A stretch of DNA of 56,995 nt, taken from Xenorhabdus hominickii. GTDB lineage: Bacteria > Pseudomonadota > Gammaproteobacteria > Enterobacterales > Enterobacteriaceae. The DNA lies in the NCBI RefSeq assembly GCF_002632725.1, contig NZ_NJAI01000012.1, forward strand, positions 1 through 56,995, in the 5' to 3' direction. The translations under genes were made by a program, and so were the position numbers. Below, piece after piece: positions 49,718 through 56,848 of this stretch (positions within the stretch are counted from its first letter, which is position 1; every line of letters begins with the position of its first letter). Below the pieces are notes generated by a model. That model worked only from the letters and a program-made list of their open reading frames with translations. It had not been told where the DNA came from and made no database searches.

Positions 49718-51304
49718 TTACGGGATTAGCACCGGTTCAGCGATGATTCGGCGTGATACACCGGTTGGACAGGCGGCATACCGGATATGCCACATATCAA
49801 ACTCATCCTGTGTCACCGTTACTTCATAGGGCGCTGTACCCTCTGCCGCATTACGGGGAGAGACTAATGCGCCGGAGGCCACAAAACGGTCGAGTAACCT
49901 CGGAATTTCTCTCTCCAGACCCCGGCGGGTAATGCCATCAGGCTCATGTTTCAGTGCATTGCCAATGTCATAGACAAGGCGGGCAATCGCATTGAACGTA
50001 CTATTAACATGCTGGAACCTGAAATAGTTTCTCTTGGCATACGTGGTGAGTGCGTCATCGATCATGACGGAACCGTCTGAAGCAAAGCCCACGGTATTGA
50101 TCCCTTTAGTGGCGTAATTTTCGCGGTCAATCTCAGCGGCGGCCGGCAGCGGTTTGATGTTTTGTCGCAGCAACACGCCGCGGGATTGTCCTGCGGGGGA
50201 TAAGTGATAGCCTCCCACGTCTGCAACCATCGCAACGCCTTTGGCCTTAGCGGTGAACGCATCACCTGACAGCCCATACACCACCTGACCACCGGAGAAC
50301 GGATCACGGGACTGATACGGGAAATAATAACGGCAAATATGGGCGTACTCCCCAAACCCTTGGTTATCAGCGACATTAATCGCCGGATTAGGCAGAAGGG
50401 CAGGGGGTAAATCACAGAACATATCTACACGGACATTATTCGCTAATTCTGCGAGTTTGGCTAAAACGTAAGACGAATAACACCCTAATGATAAAATCGC
50501 GGTATAATTCACCATTGAAGCCGTCAGTGCTTGAAGCGCCTCCCCATAATGAGCATCTTTAATGTCGTTAATATTACCGTCTGATCCGCCCTCAAATTTC
50601 TGGTTTTTAAATCCGGCATAATCAGGTGGAAATTGCGCCATTTTGTCTCTGTCACCGACGACCGCTCGTAAACGATGCGTATTATTTTCCAGTGCGATAG
50701 GCAAGAACGCAGGTTGTCCCATGTCATTAAGCGCTTCAGGATTAAACGACACCTGAATGGTATCCAGTGTCGTTTCGCGTTTCAAATCATCGACTTCTTT
50801 GAGGATCAGGGTGTAAAGCCCTTTTTTGTCTGAGTTTCTAATCAGTGACAAGGTGCGATTATCAGAGGCATCACCATCATCAACATAGATGGAAAAGAAC
50901 GTTGTATTGTTCGTCGGTATTTCTGAACCGAAAGTAAAATTACCCGTATAAAGCACGGGAGTCATCCAAGTGTTGTTATTGGGGTCGATCACTTTTAGGT
51001 ACGGAATTTTCATGTCGGATGGAGCAACGCGGACGACATAGCCATTGCCCCCATTTAACGCCTGATAGACATGACGATACGGCTCAAAATGCTTGCTTGA
51101 GTGGGGATGGATGGGGGCACCCAAGACTTTGTGTAAGGTATCCGGTGTGACGTGCAGTACGGTGTTGGGTTTTCCCCGCTTTGCCACCACCACACCGGCA
51201 AAAACGGAGGAACCCCCTGTCGCATTCGTAAAGGTGGCGTCCGCGTTTGGCGGCATAATGGCCACACCGGGAGCCTGACCCAGAGCGAAAGGAATTTTAT
51301 TCAT
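49718..51304 (-). CDS. Tail sheath protein (P1 gp22-like)
   Basis: The 528-residue protein has the sheath design: an N-terminal PGVAIMPPNADATF with ATGGSSVFAGVVVAKRGKPNT, a variable middle domain, and DVGGYHLSPAGQSRGVLLRQNIKPLPAAAEIDRENYATKGINTVGFASDGSVMIDDALTTYAKRNYFRFQHVNSTFNAIARLVYDI near residues 370-450. The C-terminus is a three-strand region (YEVTVTQDEFDMWHIRYAACPTGVSRRIIAEPV). This forms the contractile sheath. P1 gene 22 precedes 23 on the same strand. Confidence 0.92.
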   Translation of the reverse strand: MNKIPFALGQAPGVAIMPPNADATFTNATGGSSVFAGVVVAKRGKPNTVLHVTPDTLHKVLGAPIHPHSSKHFEPYRHVYQALNGGNGYVVRVAPSDMKIPYLKVIDPNNNTWMTPVLYTGNFTFGSEIPTNNTTFFSIYVDDGDASDNRTLSLIRNSDKKGLYTLILKEVDDLKRETTLDTIQVSFNPEALNDMGQPAFLPIALENNTHRLRAVVGDRDKMAQFPPDYAGFKNQKFEGGSDGNINDIKDAHYGEALQALTASMVNYTAILSLGCYSSYVLAKLAELANNVRVDMFCDLPPALLPNPAINVADNQGFGEYAHICRYYFPYQSRDPFSGGQVVYGLSGDAFTAKAKGVAMVADVGGYHLSPAGQSRGVLLRQNIKPLPAAAEIDRENYATKGINTVGFASDGSVMIDDALTTYAKRNYFRFQHVNSTFNAIARLVYDIGNALKHEPDGITRRGLEREIPRLLDRFVASGALVSPRNAAEGTAPYEVTVTQDEFDMWHIRYAACPTGVSRRIIAEPVLIP

Positions 51305-51350
51305 TTGTTCTTCCTTATGGCGCCCTGGCGGGCGCCGTAATCAATGAAAT

Positions 51351-53132
51351 TTAATCAAGGTTTTTTTTATTGCGGTTTTTTTCGATATCGACCTTTGAGT
51401 CTGAGGGGGGCGCCGTCACGCGATGGCCGTCAGCAATGAGTTTGCCGGTGAGCATGTCGATGGCGCCGATCTTGGTGTTGGTCAGCGTGAGTTTTGTGAA
51501 ATATTTTTCGCCATTTCGGGGATGAATTTCATTGATCGCTGAACCCCATAAGGTGGTGCGATTGATGAGAGCGGTTGTCGTTGGATGAACGAACGGAATG
51601 GCAGGCACGGCATCACCGGCCACTAAACCGGCATCGCCGATATTGTCCCCACGGCCATAGAAAAAAATGTCGTTGGCAGAGAACTGACACCCCTCGTCAG
51701 ACAGTTGCTCACAAACCGTTTCCGGCACTTCAAAAATACGGTACACACCAAACAACGTGCCGATGAACTGAATGCGGGGGGACTGGACATACCCGTCCGC
51801 AGGTTTGAAGTAAGTTTCCGGCATGGATTTAATGAAGTTCGCCGCCGCCCCACCCGCAAACCCCCCGCGAATCCCTGTTTTTTTGGTGCGATTGGTCATT
51901 TGGGTGGATTCGTGCGTGATGGCCGATTTCAGCAACGCAACGTAGGAATCCCATTGTTGGGTGGTTGGCAGGGCAATATCAAATTCGCTGCCGTGGATAG
52001 TATGAAAGACAATTTTGCGCAGGCGCATCATGTCAATTTCATGGGATAACCAGCTGCGCACGGTGGAGAATTGCAGGGAGGCTAAATCCAGCCCAAATTC
52101 GCGGCGGGCGTCCATCAGCGATTGTATGGTGTGTTCCGCTGCCAATACGTATTGGGACGGCACCACTTCCCATTTACGCATTCCGTGATTCACCAGTGGG
52201 ATCAGGTCGGCTTTTTTCTCAATATCAATTTCGAGCGCAACGGCTAACTCCGTGCCTTTTGCCGGAATGGTGTCACCGTTAAAATCGACCGTGATGTCGC
52301 CTTTGGCATAATCAATGGTGCCGGTGATTGAATATGTGATGCCGGAATGATCCTGTCCGTCAAAATAGACTTTGCCTGACTTGTTATCACGATCAGAGCG
52401 TTTACGGTTGACCATCAGTACCGTGCGACCCGCACGGATAGGCATTTCTTGGCCTTCCTGCGTTTGTGCTACCTTGAATTTGAATGTTTTTTTAGTGCCG
52501 TCGGGTTGCTGGTCATCAGGGAAAATATAGGTGCGACTCATTTGTGAGTAAACACCGGCAGATTGCATATTCAGCTCATCCCCGATGTCATAGGAACCAA
52601 ATTTAGACCCTGCTACGTTGAAGACTTCATAAACGTTTGATTCATCGCGTTCACAGGGGACGAATGTACAGGCATCCCCCGTCGCGGCGCCTAACGCCGT
52701 CGGCAGGATCAGGGCGGCAAAAAGCGCCTGCCGCATCACACCGTCGCTGGTGGACATATCCGATTTGACACTTTCGAACATGGCCGCGCCAACACCCTCA
52801 TGTTTTTCTGCCGCAGCTTCCAGAATCAGGCGCTCACACGCATGGTGACAGTTGGCCAGAATTTCAGATGAGGGGTAATGACCATTGCGATCACTGTATT
52901 CAGCCAGACTATCCGCCCACGCACTGGCGACCTGGCCGACATATTCCGGATTCACGCCCTCAAACATCGGGACGGTTTTTGCCGATGCTAAGATACTGGC
53001 GTAACGTTCCTGGGGATCGTCAATGAAAGCCCCGTCCCTGAATTGTGCATGGGCTGCAAACGAAAGGACTTGTGCCGCGCGCTCATTCACGTCTTTCTGA
53101 CGCTCTTTAAATGCTTTAATATTATTACTCAC
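51351..53132 (-). CDS. Major capsid protein (P1 gp23-like)
   Basis: A 593-residue protein with an N-terminal helical region (NNIKAFKERQKDVNERAAQVLSFAAHAQFRDGAFIDDPQERYASILASAKTVPMF), then a HK97-type body (DGVMRQALFAALILPTALGAATGDACTFVP, TYIFPDDQQPDGTKK) and an extended C-terminus. P1 gp23 is about 560 aa and sits next to the sheath gene, as here. The first 100 residues may be a cleaved scaffold part. A late promoter motif lies 56 bases upstream. Confidence 0.88.
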   Translation of the reverse strand: MSNNIKAFKERQKDVNERAAQVLSFAAHAQFRDGAFIDDPQERYASILASAKTVPMFEGVNPEYVGQVASAWADSLAEYSDRNGHYPSSEILANCHHACERLILEAAAEKHEGVGAAMFESVKSDMSTSDGVMRQALFAALILPTALGAATGDACTFVPCERDESNVYEVFNVAGSKFGSYDIGDELNMQSAGVYSQMSRTYIFPDDQQPDGTKKTFKFKVAQTQEGQEMPIRAGRTVLMVNRKRSDRDNKSGKVYFDGQDHSGITYSITGTIDYAKGDITVDFNGDTIPAKGTELAVALEIDIEKKADLIPLVNHGMRKWEVVPSQYVLAAEHTIQSLMDARREFGLDLASLQFSTVRSWLSHEIDMMRLRKIVFHTIHGSEFDIALPTTQQWDSYVALLKSAITHESTQMTNRTKKTGIRGGFAGGAAANFIKSMPETYFKPADGYVQSPRIQFIGTLFGVYRIFEVPETVCEQLSDEGCQFSANDIFFYGRGDNIGDAGLVAGDAVPAIPFVHPTTTALINRTTLWGSAINEIHPRNGEKYFTKLTLTNTKIGAIDMLTGKLIADGHRVTAPPSDSKVDIEKNRNKKNLD

Positions 53133-53187
53133 CGTAATGCCCCTTTTCAGAGTGCGAAGACACGGGAGTTAGCTTTTCGACGGGCTT

Positions 53188-53206
53188 AGCATAGGTTAAC
53201 TACAAT
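53188..53206 (-). promoter_or_regulatory. Putative late promoter of the capsid-sheath-tail operon
   Basis: On the minus strand: ATTGTAGTT, AACC, then TATGCT. The same 9-bp element and four-base gap to a -10 box recurs at 36757-36775. No convincing -35 is present, fitting an activator-dependent promoter. Confidence 0.55.
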
Positions 53207-53310
53207 ATCCCTCCCTAACCCTAACGCTGCGCTTTTTGTATTTTTTCCAAAAAAAATCATTTAGAATTTTCCGTCATTACCCCGTTGAGTTATGAGTAAA
53301 TAAGGAAATT

Positions 53311-53721
53311 ATGAGCTATCGCGCTTACCTGACGTATGAGAATGGTCGCCAGAGTCATTTATGTTTTACCCGTGACAGAAAAATTATCCGCCAGCATATT
53401 GAATCCTTGCTGACGGATGCGGATTTGCGCGAAACCGCGAAAGATATTGTGCTGGAATACAAGAAAGCGCCGCTGTTTATTTTCAGCATGGGTCAGGTGA
53501 ACGAGAAAACGTTGGCACTGATCCCGTGGCCTAAACTGGGGAAAAAACGCAGCCTGAAAACGCCGAAAATCGCGTCATTATCAATGCCAACCCAGATGTA
53601 TGCGTTTTTGCAGGCACTGGGGAAGGGCAGTGCGAGCAGGGCCATTCAGGAAATATGCCTAGAGAAAATGGGGGATAATGCCCCGATGGATGAGATGTTT
53701 TACGATTGGCGCGGAAATTAA
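53311..53721 (+). CDS. Hypothetical protein (136 aa) divergent from the capsid gene
   Basis: MSYRAYLTYENGRQSHLCFTRDRKIIRQHIESLLTDADLRETAKDIVLEYKKAP looks like an alpha/beta DNA- or protein-binding domain. The end has MYAFLQALGKGSASRAIQEICLEKMGDNAPMDEMFYDW. GGAAATT precedes the ATG. It lies alone on the plus strand with its own terminator, typical of a moron. No function is recognised. Confidence 0.6.
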   Translation: MSYRAYLTYENGRQSHLCFTRDRKIIRQHIESLLTDADLRETAKDIVLEYKKAPLFIFSMGQVNEKTLALIPWPKLGKKRSLKTPKIASLSMPTQMYAFLQALGKGSASRAIQEICLEKMGDNAPMDEMFYDWRGN

Positions 53722-53729
53722 TAATGGCT

Positions 53730-53763
53730 ATGTAAAAGGCCATGTATACGTGGCCTTTTACAT
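53730..53763. terminator. Perfect 13-bp stem bidirectional terminator
   Basis: ATGTAAAAGGCCA and TGGCCTTTTACAT pair perfectly with an 8-base loop. Placed 9 bases after the 53311 gene and before the convergent gene at 53777, it can serve both. Confidence 0.85.
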
Positions 53764-53776
53764 ACCCAAACATGCA

Positions 53777-54241
53777 CTATTTTAATTCAGTTCGTTGTAT
53801 TAGCGTTATTTTCGTTTTGTTGAACAACAAAATTTCTTGGATCTGATTAACTGCATACAATGACGCAACACCATCCAACCCATCATATTCCTTAATTAGT
53901 TTCCATGACTCTATATCGCTATGCTCTAAGTAATCATGGTCGTCATCAAGTGCTGCTAATGTTAGCGGTGCTGTAACCTTATACTTAGATAATACACGCG
54001 ATGAACCCGGATTATAACGAGACTTAGTATAACCAGTAGGTGCCTTTTCATCTTGTTCAGGTGCCAACCAAATTGCGTCTCCAGTGTGCCCGGTTTGCCC
54101 AACACCCTCAACTGTAGCACCACCGATCCTGTGTAAAGTACTTCCATGATTAAATATTGTTCCGTAAGGAATATACACTCTTTTTTTGTTTACCCAACCA
54201 ACATCTTTATACATCTTGTCTTTTTCTGAGGGCGTTAACAT
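53777..54241 (-). CDS. Moron protein, possible ADP-ribosyltransferase-like fold (154 aa)
   Basis: The protein carries VYIPYGTIFNHGSTLHRIG, GDAIWLAPEQDEKAPTGYTKSRYNPGSSRVLSKYKVT, then DGLDGVASLYAVNQIQEILLFNKTKITLIQ. The G-hydrophobic opening, middle YT-x-S and C-terminal DGxxxxxxxNQxxEILLFN strand resemble small ADP-ribosyltransferase and RES-type toxins. R-S-E residues are not certain. It is divergent from the late genes and has no immunity partner. High AT content suggests recent gain. Confidence 0.45.
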   Translation of the reverse strand: MLTPSEKDKMYKDVGWVNKKRVYIPYGTIFNHGSTLHRIGGATVEGVGQTGHTGDAIWLAPEQDEKAPTGYTKSRYNPGSSRVLSKYKVTAPLTLAALDDDHDYLEHSDIESWKLIKEYDGLDGVASLYAVNQIQEILLFNKTKITLIQRTELK

Positions 54242-54270
54242 ACCGCCTCCAACCAGCCAATAACCATAAC

Positions 54271-54391
54271 GAATAGTATTATCTCAGATGGGGGGATTGT
54301 TCAAATATTAAAAAATGATTGTGTGGTTTTCGCTTACGTTTTTCTCAAACTTTGTTTTTTGACGTCATTAATTGATGTCACTGTTAGCGTG
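54271..54391. repeat. 121-bp direct repeat (copy 1) with TGACGTCA motifs
   Basis: Repeated at 56574-56694 with about eight mismatches and one indel. Both copies begin GAATAGT-TTATCTCAGATGG and end near GTTAGCGTG. They contain TGACGTCA-TTAAT-TGATGTCA type inverted octamers. In copy 2 the repeat precedes a hicA-like gene, so it is probably a promoter-operator module duplicated to this position. Confidence 0.85.
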
Positions 54392-54449
54392 ACGTAGTTT
54401 TATTCACTCCATTTCCCAGGGTTTCTGATATTTGTCTTATAATCTCTGT

Positions 54450-54479
54450 ATTCATATTCATATTCATATTCATATTCAT
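54450..54479. repeat. Five ATTCAT hexamers between promoter repeat and gene at 54509
   Basis: ATTCAT is repeated five times in tandem without change (30 bp), 29 bp upstream of the next start codon and after a TTATAAT-like sequence. Hexamer slippage would change leader or promoter spacing by multiples of six. Confidence 0.85.
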
Positions 54480-54508
54480 GAACTCATCCTTTATATCAAG
54501 GAGGTCTC

Positions 54509-54823
54509 GTGATTTTTCCATATTTTCGATATATTTCCCACAAAGAGCTGGCTGCATTTCGACGTAAAAAACAGCAAGAGCGTCGAGATCGACGAGCCTC
54601 GTGGGAACGCGAATGGATTACCCTCTCAGAGCTGAAAAGTCGTCAAGGGTGGACGGGGGCAGCCATCCAGCATTTTTTAGGTGATCCCGTTCCGGCTGCT
54701 GAGTCAGGCTCGTTGGTGAATCGCTTTGCGTATCAACGTCACCGTGTCGAACAAATAGAGAAAACCGCTAAATTTAAAACGTGGCATGAAGAGAAAAGGA
54801 GTTCTATTAAGGGTGATGAATAA
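54509..54823 (+). CDS. Hypothetical protein (104 aa)
   Basis: Start GTG 54509 after AAGGAGG. The N-terminus is very basic (FRRKKQQERRDRRASWEREW), then ITLSELKSRQGWTGAAIQHFLGDP with a likely winged-helix or excisionase-like core, and RHRVEQIEKTAKFKTWHEEKR. The pattern LSELK-x-R-x-GWT-x-x-A-I-x-x-FL recurs in small phage proteins of unknown function. DNA binding is possible. Confidence 0.6.
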   Translation: MIFPYFRYISHKELAAFRRKKQQERRDRRASWEREWITLSELKSRQGWTGAAIQHFLGDPVPAAESGSLVNRFAYQRHRVEQIEKTAKFKTWHEEKRSSIKGDE

Positions 54824-54995
54824 TGAGGGGCGTTATTCTTGCAGACTACCTGTAAACAGAATAAACAGTGTTATGTTTATTATTATAGAAGTTTTCACTG
54901 AGCGGAATTTGGCGAATACAAATAAAATTCATTTTGTGACCTCTATCCCCCTGTTTTTCGAAAATAGGGCTACACTGTAAAAGGCATTACACGCT

Positions 54996-55025
54996 ATTTA
55001 ATATCATTTAATATCATTTAATATC
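54996..55025. repeat. Three tandem ATTTAATATC decamers
   Basis: Exact 10-bp (one helical turn) repeats followed by GCTAAAG. AT-rich; may bind a regulator or be a melting element. Confidence 0.7.
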
Positions 55026-55066
55026 GCTAAAGTAATAATATACCTCAATGTTTTCACTGGCACTAA

Positions 55067-55096
55067 AAAACCTGATAGCCCCTGCTATCAGGTTTT
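55067..55096. terminator. Bidirectional terminator
   Basis: AAAACCTGATAGC and GCTATCAGGTTTT form a perfect 13-bp stem with a 4-base loop. T-runs exist on either strand (TTTT on plus, TTTTTT on minus). Confidence 0.85.
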
Positions 55097-55230
55097 CCCG
55101 ATCTTATTACGCTTCATCCTTCATATCTATTATCTATTCAGGAAATGGGCGGGGGAAAATGCCCCTATCGGCACAGATAATTTTCCGGCCTGAAACAATC
55201 GCAATAGAATATCACCCGACATAAAAAATC

Positions 55231-55263
55231 TTTTAATGGTACTTTTAAAAGCGCTTTAAAAGG
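55231..55263 (+). promoter_or_regulatory. Operator of the second YefM/RelE-type TA operon
   Basis: GGTACTTTTAAAAGCGCTTTAAAAGG is an imperfect palindrome (TTTTAAA repeats around GCGC) in the promoter region 56-88 bp upstream of the antitoxin ATG. Confidence 0.5.
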
Positions 55264-55318
55264 TGCTATTATGGTGTTTTTAAAAATTCTATTAATGTAC
55301 TTAACAGCGGGGGAAAAT

Positions 55319-55570
55319 ATGGCTTATCAAGTCTTAACAACCACAGCGGCCAGCATCACTGATCTAAAACGTAACCCAATGGGAACCCTTGAAGAAGGGG
55401 AGGGGGGTGCGGTTGCAATCCTGAATCGCAATGAACCCGCATTCTATTGTGTTCCTCCTGAACTATACGCGTATTATCTGGAATTAGCGGAAGATGCTGA
55501 ACTAAACCTCATCGCAGATAAACGACTGGAAGATCCTGAATTTGTGAGTGTTAGTTTCGATGACCTATAA
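55319..55570 (+). CDS. YefM/Phd-family antitoxin (second copy type)
   Basis: 83 residues starting at ATG 55319 (GGGGGA before it; the frame is open 16 codons more). TTTAASITDLKRNPMGTLEEGEGGAVAILNRNEPAFYCVPPELYAYYLELAEDAEL follows the Phd/YefM pattern with the AILNRNEPAFYCVP loop. It is related to, but different from, the antitoxin at 22798. The acidic tail EDPEFVSVSFDDL interacts with the toxin. It overlaps the toxin start by 11 bases. Confidence 0.92.
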   Translation: MAYQVLTTTAASITDLKRNPMGTLEEGEGGAVAILNRNEPAFYCVPPELYAYYLELAEDAELNLIADKRLEDPEFVSVSFDDL

Positions 55571-55841
55571 ACTCGAATTTGAGAAAAGAGCGCTCAAGGA
55601 GTGGAAAAATTTGGGGCACACAATACGGGAGCAACTGAAAAAGAAGTTGGCTGAACGTTTAGAAAACCCTCACGTCCCAGCTTCTCGATTAAGTGGGCGA
55701 ACTAACCGATTTAAGATTAAACTGAAATCGTCAGGATACCGTTTGGTCTATGAGGTGATTGATAACAAGGTCTTGCTGCTTGTGATCGCTGTTGGCAAAC
55801 GTGCTGATGATGAAGTTTATGGACAGGCAGATAAGCGATAA
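55560..55841 (+). CDS. RelE/ParE-superfamily toxin (second)
   Basis: 93 residues from ATG 55560: YKLEFEKRALKEWKNLGHTIREQLKKKLAERLENPHVPASRLSGRTNRFKIKLKSSGYRLVYEVIDNKVLLLVIAVGKRADDEVY. The helix pair and KIKLKSSGYRLVYEV strand are RelE-type. Similar in outline to the toxin at 23046, so the two could cross-talk. The frame is intact. Confidence 0.92.
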   Translation: MTYKLEFEKRALKEWKNLGHTIREQLKKKLAERLENPHVPASRLSGRTNRFKIKLKSSGYRLVYEVIDNKVLLLVIAVGKRADDEVYGQADKR

Positions 55842-55869
55842 GCGAGTCTAAACAATAAGGGGGATGAAA

Positions 55870-56145
55870 ATGGAAGACAGACTCAAATTTAAAGCGTTTA
55901 TTCAGCGAAATCATCCAGAATTTATTGATTTTTGGGATTGGAAGGAAAGTCATCTTTTTGAAGGTGAAGTCGAAAATAGAATGGGCTTATTAAGCACGGG
56001 GGAGCAACATATGCTCAGGTTCTATCTTGGCATTTGGAATAATGATAACCGATATAATTTTGATTTTATTCAAGCTATGAACTGCTTAGATGAGAGAAAT
56101 TTGTCTATTATTCGTGAATGGGTGAATAATCCGATCTGGTCTTAA
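55870..56145 (+). CDS. Hypothetical protein (91 aa)
   Basis: MEDRLKFKAFIQRNHPEFIDFWDWKESHLFEGEVENRMGLLSTGEQHMLRFYLGIWNNDNRYNFDFIQAMNCLDERNLSIIREWV, with AAGGGGGATG upstream. A short all-helical protein lacking clear family; similar proteins occur beside TA genes and in phage. It lies 22 bp after the RelE-type toxin and may be cotranscribed with it. Confidence 0.6.
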   Translation: MEDRLKFKAFIQRNHPEFIDFWDWKESHLFEGEVENRMGLLSTGEQHMLRFYLGIWNNDNRYNFDFIQAMNCLDERNLSIIREWVNNPIWS

Positions 56146-56422
56146 TCAGTTAGCGGAAAAAATCGGTAAATTACCCGATTAGCCAAGGTCGATACGGTTA
56201 TCGGGCATAAACCGTTGTTGTTTTTTGATTTTTTTTGTTTTCCGTATCATGTTCCCCGTATCAACGGGGATGAGTAGTATAATTTCTGGTGTGACATCAT
56301 CTTCTGAAAATGACCGCTGAGTTCATGCAAGTTGAGTTGTTATAGTCTTGCATTCATCTCATTTGCCCTCTGATTTTTATCGTTGCACTCCGCTAACGAT
56401 TGTCTGACTTTTTCCTTATAGA
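56146..56422. other. Non-coding region with no recognised feature
   Basis: About 275 bp between the small gene and the coiled-coil fragment. A hairpin of GGTAAATTACC type at 56163 may be a terminator for the preceding operon. Nothing else is clear. Confidence 0.35.
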
Positions 56423-56577
56423 CTACGTTAATTCAATTAACCGGTTATCCCGTTCAGCGATGTCATGGTGCAAAAGGCGTATATTCTCGCTCTGAACATT
56501 GACCGCTGTTTTCAGGTTGGTATTTTCGCCGGATAATGCCGAATTAACCGTATTGAGCGCTGTAACGCGCTCTGAAT
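56423..56577 (-). pseudogene. Truncated coiled-coil protein fragment
   Basis: The minus strand reads YSERVTALNTVNSALSGENTNLKTAVNVQSENIRLL and on to IAERDNRLIELT before TAG (56423-56425). It has no start and begins at the border of the 121-bp repeat, as if that repeat replaced the 5' part. The heptad-rich, Asn/Glu pattern resembles a spanin-like or phage coiled-coil protein. Confidence 0.5.
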
Positions 56578-56722
56578 AGTGTTATCTCAGATGGGGGATT
56601 GTTCAAATATTAACAAATGATTGTGTGGTTTTCGTTTACGTTTTTCTCAAACTTTGTTTTTTGACGTCATTAATTGACGTCGCTGTTAGTGTGTTGTATT
56701 ATGACGTCATTGTTTGACATCA
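56574..56722 (+). promoter_or_regulatory. Second copy of 121-bp repeat: promoter/operator of truncated hicA
   Basis: Copy of 54271-54391 extended by a further TGACGTCA-TTGTT-TGACATCA pair (about 56702-56722). Four TGACGTCA-like octamers in two pairs lie upstream of the hicA ATG, suggesting a cooperative operator for the lost HicB-type antitoxin. Confidence 0.6.
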
Positions 56723-56740
56723 CAAAGGAAAACAGTGATA

Positions 56741-56848
56741 ATGATTAAGGTTAAGGAATTGAGTACAAAGCACCGCAAAACACTGGATGACGTCCTAACC
56801 AAACCGCCAAAATCCGGTATTAAATGGGGTCATGTATTAAATAGTTAG
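56741..56848 (+). pseudogene. Truncated hicA-like toxin gene
   Basis: The 35-codon frame MIKVKELSTKHRKTLDDVL, then TKPPKSGIKWGHVLNS, matches the N-terminus of the HicA subfamily starting STKHRKTLDAIF with a P-x-x-x-x-I-x-W helix. It ends in TAG at the junction with an IS1-type element, so the catalytic part is lost. AAAGGAA precedes the ATG. Confidence 0.65.

Larger units (their letters stand above)
54824..55318. other. Non-coding region before the second YefM/RelE-type pair
   Basis: About 490 bp. It has a direct threefold 10-bp repeat at 54996-55025, a perfect-stem terminator at 55067-55096 and AT-rich operator sequence of the next TA operon (about 55231-55263). No good coding frame was found. 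Confidence 0.5.
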
